Origin: Cyanobacteria bacterium REEB417
Lineage (GTDB): Bacteria; Cyanobacteriota; Cyanobacteriia; PCC-6307; Cyanobiaceae
DNA length: 64,000 nt
Assembly: GCA_018970945.1 (NCBI GenBank)
Contig: JAGWVJ010000004.1
Coordinates: 38,909-102,908 of the forward strand
Direction: 5' to 3'
In this document: in pieces, positions 58,464-64,000 of the stretch
Numbering within the stretch: the stretch's first letter is position 1
Layout: each line of letters opens with the position of its first letter
Translations under genes and position numbers: made by a program
The notes under the pieces: generated by a model
The model's input: only the letters and a program-made list of their open reading frames with translations
Databases searched by the model: none
What the model was told of the DNA's origin: nothing

Positions 58464-59930
58464 ATGACTGTCGCTCCCAGCGTTGCTTCCGGTTATGACC
58501 GGGCCGACTGGGCCAGCGCCTTTCGCAACGTGGGCGTGGAGCTCGACGGGGTCGAGCTCACAGCCAGCCGCGGCACGATTCCGCCCGAGCTGGGCGGCAC
58601 CCTGTACCGCAATGGTCCGGGCCGGCTCGAGCGCGGCGGCCAGTGGGTGCACCACCCGTTTGACGGCGACGGCATGATCGCGGCGCTGCGCTTTGCCGGC
58701 GGCAAGGCCGTGCTGCGCAACCGCTTTGTGCGCACCGAAGGCTGGCTGGCCGAAGAGCAGGCGGGCCGGTTTGTGTACCGGGGGGTGTTCGGCACCCAGA
58801 AGCCCGGCGGGGTGGCGGCCAATGCCTTTGACCTGCGCCTCAAGAACATTGCCAACACCCATGTGGTACGCCTGGGCGACCAGCTGCTGGCGTTGTGGGA
58901 GGCGGCCGAACCCCATGCCCTCGACCCCGACACCCTGGAGACCGAGGGCATCAGCCTGCTGGGCGGCGTGCTGAAGAAGGGCGAAGCCTTCAGCGCCCAT
59001 CCGCGCTTTGACCCCGGTCACCACGGCGACAGCCGCATGGTGACCTTCGGCGTCAAAACGGGGCCCAGCAGCACCGTGCGGCTCATGGAGTTCTCCTGTG
59101 CCGATGGCCGCCTGCTCAGCGAGCGGCGCGACAGCTTCAAGGGGTTTGCCTTTCTGCATGATTTTGCGATCACCCCCAACTGGGCGGTGTTTCTGCAGAA
59201 CGCGGTGAGCTTCAACCCGTTGCCGTTTGTGCTGGGACAGAAGGGCGCAGCCCAGTGCCTGGCGTCCAAGCCGGGTGAGGCGGGCCAGTTCTGGTTGGTG
59301 CCGCGAGCCAAGGCCAAGCCCGTGCTGGTGCCGGCGCCCGAGGGGTTTGTGTTTCACCACCTCAACGCCTTCGAGGATGGGGCCACGGGAGAGCTGGTGG
59401 TCGATTCGATCTTCTACGACGACTTCCCCTCGATCGGGCCCGAGACCGATTTCAGGGAGATCGATTTCGACACCATCCCGGCCGGCCGGCTGCAGCGCTG
59501 CCGCATCGACACCGCCACAGCGGCGGTTGCGGTCGAGGTGCTGGAGGAGCGCTGTTGCGAATTCGCCATGGTCAACCCCACCCGCCAGGGGCTGGATGCC
59601 CGCTATGCCTGGATGGCCGTGGCCGGCCGCGAGCGCGGCAACGACCCCCTGCAGGCGATCGAGAAGCTCGATCTGCACACAGGCCAGCGCCACGTCTGGA
59701 GCGCTGCCCCGCGCGGCTTTGTCAGCGAACCGGTGATGGTGCCGCGCTCCGCCACCGGGGGGGCTGCCCCGGCCGAAGACGACGGCTGGGTGCTCGTACC
59801 GGTGTGGAACGGCGCTCGCTGCGCCAGCGACTTGGTCATCCTCAACGCCTCAGACCTCAGCGAGCAGGCCGTGCTGGAGCTGCCGTTGGCGATCCCCTAT
59901 GGATTGCACGGCAGCTGGGCAGCGCATTGA
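58464..59930 (+). CDS. carotenoid oxygenase (RPE65/CCD family)
   Basis: A 488-residue iron(II) dioxygenase that cleaves carotenoids or apocarotenoids. PPELGGTLYRNGPG and HHPFDGDGMIAALRF open the propeller. The four iron-binding His candidates lie in SAHPRFDPG, FLHDFAIT, FHHLNAFEDG and YGLHGSW. This resembles apocarotenoid 15,15'-oxygenases (retinal-forming), but the cleavage site cannot be read. ATG 58464 is preferred over an upstream TTG. Confidence 0.9.
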   Translation: MTVAPSVASGYDRADWASAFRNVGVELDGVELTASRGTIPPELGGTLYRNGPGRLERGGQWVHHPFDGDGMIAALRFAGGKAVLRNRFVRTEGWLAEEQAGRFVYRGVFGTQKPGGVAANAFDLRLKNIANTHVVRLGDQLLALWEAAEPHALDPDTLETEGISLLGGVLKKGEAFSAHPRFDPGHHGDSRMVTFGVKTGPSSTVRLMEFSCADGRLLSERRDSFKGFAFLHDFAITPNWAVFLQNAVSFNPLPFVLGQKGAAQCLASKPGEAGQFWLVPRAKAKPVLVPAPEGFVFHHLNAFEDGATGELVVDSIFYDDFPSIGPETDFREIDFDTIPAGRLQRCRIDTATAAVAVEVLEERCCEFAMVNPTRQGLDARYAWMAVAGRERGNDPLQAIEKLDLHTGQRHVWSAAPRGFVSEPVMVPRSATGGAAPAEDDGWVLVPVWNGARCASDLVILNASDLSEQAVLELPLAIPYGLHGSWAAH

Positions 59931-59996
59931 ACGCTTTCAGGCGCTGCCTACAGCAAGGACCCCGACACCAGACGCCCTTGCGGCTTACCCCCGCCC

Positions 59997-60590
59997 TCAA
60001 CCCGCAAGCAGTTGCTCCAGCTGAGGTGCCAGCAGGCAGAAGGCCCGGCCACGATGGCCTAGACGACCCTTGAGGGCTTTGTCCATCTCAGCAAAGGTGA
60101 GATCCGCTTCCGGCACAAAAAAGACCGGGTCGTAGCCGAAGCCACCTTCGCCGCGCGGCGCCTCGAGGATGAGCCCCGGGCAATGGCCCTCGACCTCGAT
60201 GGCCACGGTCCCATCGGGTGTGGCCAGCGCCAGGGCGGCGGTGAAGCGGGCGCTGCGGTCGGCAGCGCCGGCCAGTTCGTGCAGCAGGCGCGCAATACGG
60301 GCGGCATCGTTGGCGGCATAGCGGGCCGACTGCACCCCGGGTGCGCCCCCCAGGGCTGTGACGCTCAGGCCCGAATCGTCGGCCAGGGCCCAGTGGCCAG
60401 TCGCTTGGGCCACGGCCACGGCCTTGAGGCGGGCATTGGCGGTAAAGGTGGTGCCGGTTTCCTCGATCTCAAGGCCTGCCGGCATGGGCTCGATCGTGAG
60501 CCCCAGCGGGGCCAGCAGCTGGCCAAACTCGCGGATCTTGCCCGCATTGCCACTGGCGATCACCAGGGTTGTTCGTGCTTGTTGGGGCAT
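59997..60590 (-). CDS. rdgB: XTP/dITP diphosphatase (RdgB/HAM1)
   Basis: A 197-residue house-cleaning pyrophosphatase that removes non-canonical purine triphosphates. VIASGNAGKIREFGQLL at the start, WALADDSGLSVTALGGAPGVQSARYA and GEGGFGYDPVFFVPE are the family motifs. It is five bases downstream of the phosphoglucomutase on the same strand. Confidence 0.95.
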   Translation of the reverse strand: MPQQARTTLVIASGNAGKIREFGQLLAPLGLTIEPMPAGLEIEETGTTFTANARLKAVAVAQATGHWALADDSGLSVTALGGAPGVQSARYAANDAARIARLLHELAGAADRSARFTAALALATPDGTVAIEVEGHCPGLILEAPRGEGGFGYDPVFFVPEADLTFAEMDKALKGRLGHRGRAFCLLAPQLEQLLAG

Positions 60591-60595
60591 CCGGT

Positions 60596-62074
60596 TCAGG
60601 CCCCCTCGGCCAGCTGGCGCGCCCAGGTCAGCACCTCGGCCACGCGCTCGGCACTGGGCGCCTCGCAGTAGAGCCGCAGCAGCGGTTCGGTGCCCGAAAA
60701 GCGCAGCATCAGCCAGTGGCTGGGGCCCAGGCGCAGCTTGACGCCGTCGGTGGTGATCACCTGCTGCACCGGCGCGCCGGCCACCGCGCTGGGAGGGGTT
60801 TCGGCCAGCAGCTGCTCCAGCCGGGTACGCGCTGCCATGCTGGCCAGCCGCAGATCGAGCCGGTCGTACTGCGCCGGCGTGCCATGGGCGGCGATCAGCG
60901 CATCGAGCCGGGCCCCCAGGGGCAGGCCGCCTTCGACCAGGGCTTCGAGCAGCAGCAGGGCCGCAAACGGGGCATCGCGTTCGGGGGTGTGCATGCCGAA
61001 GCCCACGCCGCCCGACTCTTCGCCGCCCACCAGCACCGTGCCGGCGAGCATTTCGCTGGCGATGTATTTGAAGCCCACCGCCTTTTCGAGCACGGTGCGG
61101 CCCAGACCCTCGGCCACCTGCTGCATGAGGTCAGAGCCGCTCACGGTCTTGATCACGACCCCTGGCAGCTGGCGCGCCCGCGCCAGGTGGTCGATGAACA
61201 GGGGCATCAGCAGCTGGGTGCTGCAGTAGCGGCCGTGCTCATCGACCGCGGCGATGCGGTCGCCGTCGCCATCAAACACGATGCCCACCGCCGGCTTGCC
61301 GGCGGCCGTGCTGGCCTGCACCGCGGCGATCAGCTCGCCCAGGTAAGCCGCCAGGGGCTCGGGTGGGTGGCCGCCAAACAGGGGGTCGCGATTGGCGCGG
61401 ATCTCCTGGATGGTGCCTGCGGCGGTGGCCTCGCAGCCCAGCAGCGCGGGCAGCACCCCGGCGGCTGAGCCGTGCATGGGGTCGACGATCACCGTGAGGC
61501 CGCTGCGCTGCAGGCCGCTCACCAGGGTGGCGGTGTCGACCTTGGCGCGCAGGCCGTCGATGTAGGCCTGGAGCGCGTCAAAGCGGGGTTCGCCGCTGGC
61601 CGGCGGGGGGATCGGCACCGTGATGCCGCCGGCGGCCAGGCGCTGCTCGACCCGGGCCGTGAAATCGCCCTCGACCGAGCCGCCAAAGGGTCCCTTGATC
61701 TTGAGGCCGAGCCACTCGGGCGGGTTGTGGCTGGCGGTAATCACCAGCGCGCCCAGGGCCTGGCGCTGCACCACGGCCCAGCTGCTGGCGGGGGTGGGCG
61801 TGGGGCTGTCGGAGAGCAGGGGCTCAAGGCCCGCGCCCCTCACGGCGCTGGCGATCGCCTCGGCCAGCTCGGGCGCCAGAAAACGGCGGTCGTAGCCCAG
61901 CACGACTTCGCGGCTGCTCAGTCCCGCGGGCGCTGAGCTCTCGAGTTCACGGGCCGCTGCCGCGGCCACCGGCAGCAGACGCTCGACTGTGATGTCGACG
62001 CCCAAAATGCCGCGCCAGCCGTCGGTGCCAAAGGCGATCGGGCTGGCCTGAAGGGGCAGGGGGGCAGAGGCCAT
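60596..62074 (-). CDS. phosphoglucomutase/phosphomannomutase
   Basis: A 492-residue alpha-D-phosphohexomutase. FGTDGWRGILG starts domain 1, the phosphoserine loop is VITASHNPPEWLGLKIKGP, the metal site is FDGDGDRIAAV and the sugar loop is GGEESGGVGFGMHTPERD. It interconverts glucose-1-P and glucose-6-P (or mannose phosphates), linking glycogen and nucleotide-sugar synthesis. Start is ATG 62074; the upstream frame is rejected. Confidence 0.95.
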   Translation of the reverse strand: MASAPLPLQASPIAFGTDGWRGILGVDITVERLLPVAAAAARELESSAPAGLSSREVVLGYDRRFLAPELAEAIASAVRGAGLEPLLSDSPTPTPASSWAVVQRQALGALVITASHNPPEWLGLKIKGPFGGSVEGDFTARVEQRLAAGGITVPIPPPASGEPRFDALQAYIDGLRAKVDTATLVSGLQRSGLTVIVDPMHGSAAGVLPALLGCEATAAGTIQEIRANRDPLFGGHPPEPLAAYLGELIAAVQASTAAGKPAVGIVFDGDGDRIAAVDEHGRYCSTQLLMPLFIDHLARARQLPGVVIKTVSGSDLMQQVAEGLGRTVLEKAVGFKYIASEMLAGTVLVGGEESGGVGFGMHTPERDAPFAALLLLEALVEGGLPLGARLDALIAAHGTPAQYDRLDLRLASMAARTRLEQLLAETPPSAVAGAPVQQVITTDGVKLRLGPSHWLMLRFSGTEPLLRLYCEAPSAERVAEVLTWARQLAEGA

Positions 62075-62291
62075 GGCGTGCGCAGCAGGGCGGCGAAGGC
62101 TTGAGGCTTGATAGCAGCCCCCTCGCCCCATGCCCCCCCTGGGTAGTCGGTGTCTGAGCTGCCTGCGGTCCAGCTGCCTGGCAGTGGCGGGCGGGCGTTC
62201 GAGTGGCGGCGGCGATAGCGTTCACCTCAGAGATCGACCGGGCCCGGGACTCTTTCTTGGCAGGTCCTCCTGCACGTTGTCTGTGACCCTG

Positions 62292-63755
62292 ATGCTGCTC
62301 ACCGATCGCCTGCTGCGCAGCTGGGTGCGCTGCCGGCGGCGGGCCTGGCTCGATCAACATGGCCCGTCTGAGCAGCGCCAGTGGAATGCCCACCGGGCCC
62401 TGGCGCTCCAGGAGCAGGTGCAGAGCTTTCAGGCTCTGGTGGCACGCCGGCCCGGCCATGGCCTCGCGGCCTGTGCCGCGGGTGCCGATGCGGTGGTGGG
62501 GCTGCGCGTTCAGGGGGCGGGGCCGGCGGGCCTGGCCTTGGCTGCCCATCCGCCGCTGCTGCAGCGCACCGGCGGCAGTAGCCGCTGGGGCGACTGGAGC
62601 TATCGGCCCGTGCTGGCCCGGCAGGGCTACCGGGTCACCCGCGAGCACCGGCTGCAGCTGGCCCTCTGGGCGCGGCTGCTGGCCCCCTTGCAGCAGGCCC
62701 CGGTGCCCCATGGGCTGGTGGTGGCGGGGGGCGGGCGCCAGTTGCAGCAGGAGCGTCTGGCCCTGGGCGAGTCCCTGCAGCGCCAGCTCGACGACAGCCT
62801 CGAGCGGCTTGCGGGCGATCTCGATCGCAGCGAGCCGCCGCCCCTGGTCAGCGACCGCAAAAAGTGCACCCTGTGCGGCTGGCGCCGGCTTTGTGATCAG
62901 GTTGCCGCCGCCGAGGGTCACCTCAGCGAGGTGAGCGGCATCGGCGGCAAGCGCCGTGACCTGCTGCTCAGCCAGGGCATCGGCACCCTGGCCGAGCTGG
63001 CGGCCACCGACCCCGAGCGCCTGGCGGCCCAGCTTGAGCAGGCCGATCCGCAACACGCCAGGCAGCACGCCGCCATCGCCGCCGAGCTGGTGGCCCAGGC
63101 GCGGGTGCAGGCGGCCGGGGTGGCCCAGCGGCTCGAGCTGGGTCCCGCCCTGCCCGAGCTCGACGCCGCCGCTGGCGTGCTGCTCTACGACATCGAATCG
63201 GACCCCGACGCCCGCGACGACTTTCTGCATGGCTTTGTGGTGCTGCGGCGGTCGCCCTCGGGGCTTTGGCCCGACGCCGGTGCTGCCGCCTACCAGCCCC
63301 TGCTGGCGCTGCAGGAGCATGGCGAGACGCGGCTGTGGCTGCGGCTGCGCCGGCTGCTGGCGACCTACCCCGAGTGGCCGGTGCTGCATTACGGCGAAAC
63401 CGAGTCGTTGGCCCTGGTGCGCCTGGCCCAGCGTCAGGGGGCGGCCGAGGCCGAGATCGCCCAGCTGCGCAGCCGGCTGATCGATCTGCATGCCCGGGTG
63501 CGCAGCAGCTGGCGCCTGCCGGTGGGCAGTTATGGGCTCAAGGCCGTGGCCGGTTGGCTGGGTTTTGCCTGGAGCCAGCAGGGGGTCGATGGGGCCCGTT
63601 GCCTGCTGTGGTGGCGGCAGTGGCGCCAGTGGCATCGCGACCCGGGACCCCGGGGGCGGGCCGCCCGCCGCCATCTGAGCCAGATCTTTGCCTACAACCG
63701 CGACGACAGCCTGGCCAGCTGGACCGTGGCCCGCTGGCTGCTGGATCAGGGCTAG
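62292..63755 (+). CDS. TM0106-family RecB-like nuclease
   Basis: A 487-residue protein. The N-terminal RecB-like part begins LTDRLLRSWVRCRRRAWLDQHG, followed by a Cys cluster (CTLCGWRRLCD), a helix-hairpin-helix (GIGGKRRDLLLSQGIGTLAELA) and a C-terminal RNase H-like domain with the acidic start LLYDIESDPDARDDFLHGF. It resembles the TM0106 family of putative nucleases with unknown biological role. ATG 62292 is used, with GTG 62283 nearby as an alternative. Confidence 0.87.
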   Translation: MLLTDRLLRSWVRCRRRAWLDQHGPSEQRQWNAHRALALQEQVQSFQALVARRPGHGLAACAAGADAVVGLRVQGAGPAGLALAAHPPLLQRTGGSSRWGDWSYRPVLARQGYRVTREHRLQLALWARLLAPLQQAPVPHGLVVAGGGRQLQQERLALGESLQRQLDDSLERLAGDLDRSEPPPLVSDRKKCTLCGWRRLCDQVAAAEGHLSEVSGIGGKRRDLLLSQGIGTLAELAATDPERLAAQLEQADPQHARQHAAIAAELVAQARVQAAGVAQRLELGPALPELDAAAGVLLYDIESDPDARDDFLHGFVVLRRSPSGLWPDAGAAAYQPLLALQEHGETRLWLRLRRLLATYPEWPVLHYGETESLALVRLAQRQGAAEAEIAQLRSRLIDLHARVRSSWRLPVGSYGLKAVAGWLGFAWSQQGVDGARCLLWWRQWRQWHRDPGPRGRAARRHLSQIFAYNRDDSLASWTVARWLLDQG

Positions 63756-64000
63756 CTCTTGCTCTGGCCTGCGCTTTGGCCAGCTCCACTCGGGGGCGCC
63801 ACAAAGGCTGCGGGCGGCGACAGCTCCAGCACGATCTGCTCACCGGCGTTCAGCCGGGGCTCGTCCAGGGCGCTGCGCCGCACCAGGGCCAGGCCGATCC
63901 ATCGTCCACCCGCGGCCGAAGGCAGCTGCAGCACCGAGGTGATCGTGCCGGCCCGCTCGCCAGCCGCGTTGAACAGGGTTTGCCCTGCGCCCAGGGGCTG
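63752..64000 (-). CDS. C-terminal part of YgfZ/GcvT-like folate-binding protein (partial)
   Basis: The last 82 residues of a gene running off the right edge. GERAGTITSVLQLPSAAGGRWIGLALVRR followed by a beta-barrel-like end matches the C-terminal domain of the folate-binding YgfZ/aminomethyltransferase family, which aids iron-sulfur cluster assembly. The tail is Gly/Ser/Gln-rich. It faces the nuclease gene, with stop codons overlapping by four bases. Confidence 0.7.
   Translation of the reverse strand, partial: QPLGAGQTLFNAAGERAGTITSVLQLPSAAGGRWIGLALVRRSALDEPRLNAGEQIVLELSPPAAFVAPPSGAGQSAGQSKS

Overview
The window is a dense, GC-rich chromosomal segment of an oxygenic cyanobacterium, most likely an alpha-cyanobacterium of the Synechococcus/Cyanobium type. 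Evidence is the photosystem II genes psbE-psbF-psbL-psbJ with rubA and ycf48, the ndhC-ndhK-ndhJ operon, chlD, a cyanobacterial heme oxygenase and a carotenoid oxygenase. From memory, the run rubA/ycf48/psb, ndhCKJ, yvcK, mlaF-mlaD, chlD, folK, nudix, photolyase, fabI and hisB resembles marine picocyanobacterial gene order. I see no rRNA, tRNA, CRISPR array, prophage or complete insertion sequence.

Layout. (1) 1-24.5 kb is central metabolism: phosphoketolase and glycogen phosphorylase; a cation/proton antiporter; glycolate dehydrogenase subunits GlcE and GlcF around a four-carbon acid-sugar kinase and an amino acid permease; NADP isocitrate dehydrogenase; heme oxygenase; a glycosyltransferase; a UvrD/PcrA helicase; then two visibly AT-richer glycan genes and a CCA-type nucleotidyltransferase. 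(2) 24.5-40.1 kb is a selD fusion followed by a nucleotide-sugar and exopolysaccharide region: two galE genes, gmd, fcl, UDP-xylose synthase, ugd, a UDP-glucuronate 4-epimerase-like gene, a glycosyltransferase, an O-antigen ligase/polymerase-like protein and a polyprenyl glycosylphosphotransferase, with hisS at the end of the sugar operon. (3) 40.1-40.9 kb is a HEPN/MNT pair. (4) 40.9-51.1 kb is the photosynthesis and NDH-1 core plus yvcK, an Mla-type lipid transporter pair, chlD and folK. (5) 51.7-64 kb holds nudix, photolyase, a sugar aminotransferase, a photolyase/cryptochrome split into two genes, fabI, hisB, a carotenoid oxygenase, an ITPase, phosphoglucomutase and a TM0106-type nuclease; a truncated YgfZ/GcvT-like gene runs off the end.

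How the parts fit. The sugar genes predict GDP-fucose, UDP-galactose, UDP-glucuronate, UDP-xylose and UDP-galacturonate feeding a surface polysaccharide built on a lipid carrier. GlcE/GlcF, Icd, Xfp and GlgP describe carbon handling (photorespiration, 2-oxoglutarate supply, glycogen breakdown).

The most notable items are the two-gene cryptochrome/photolyase with the FAD half upstream of the antenna half, the HEPN/MNT pair beside the psbEFLJ terminator, long convergent coding overlaps, and a recurring pattern of 13-16 bp tandem duplications at gene ends. Functions were assigned by reading the translated sequence and no database search was run.
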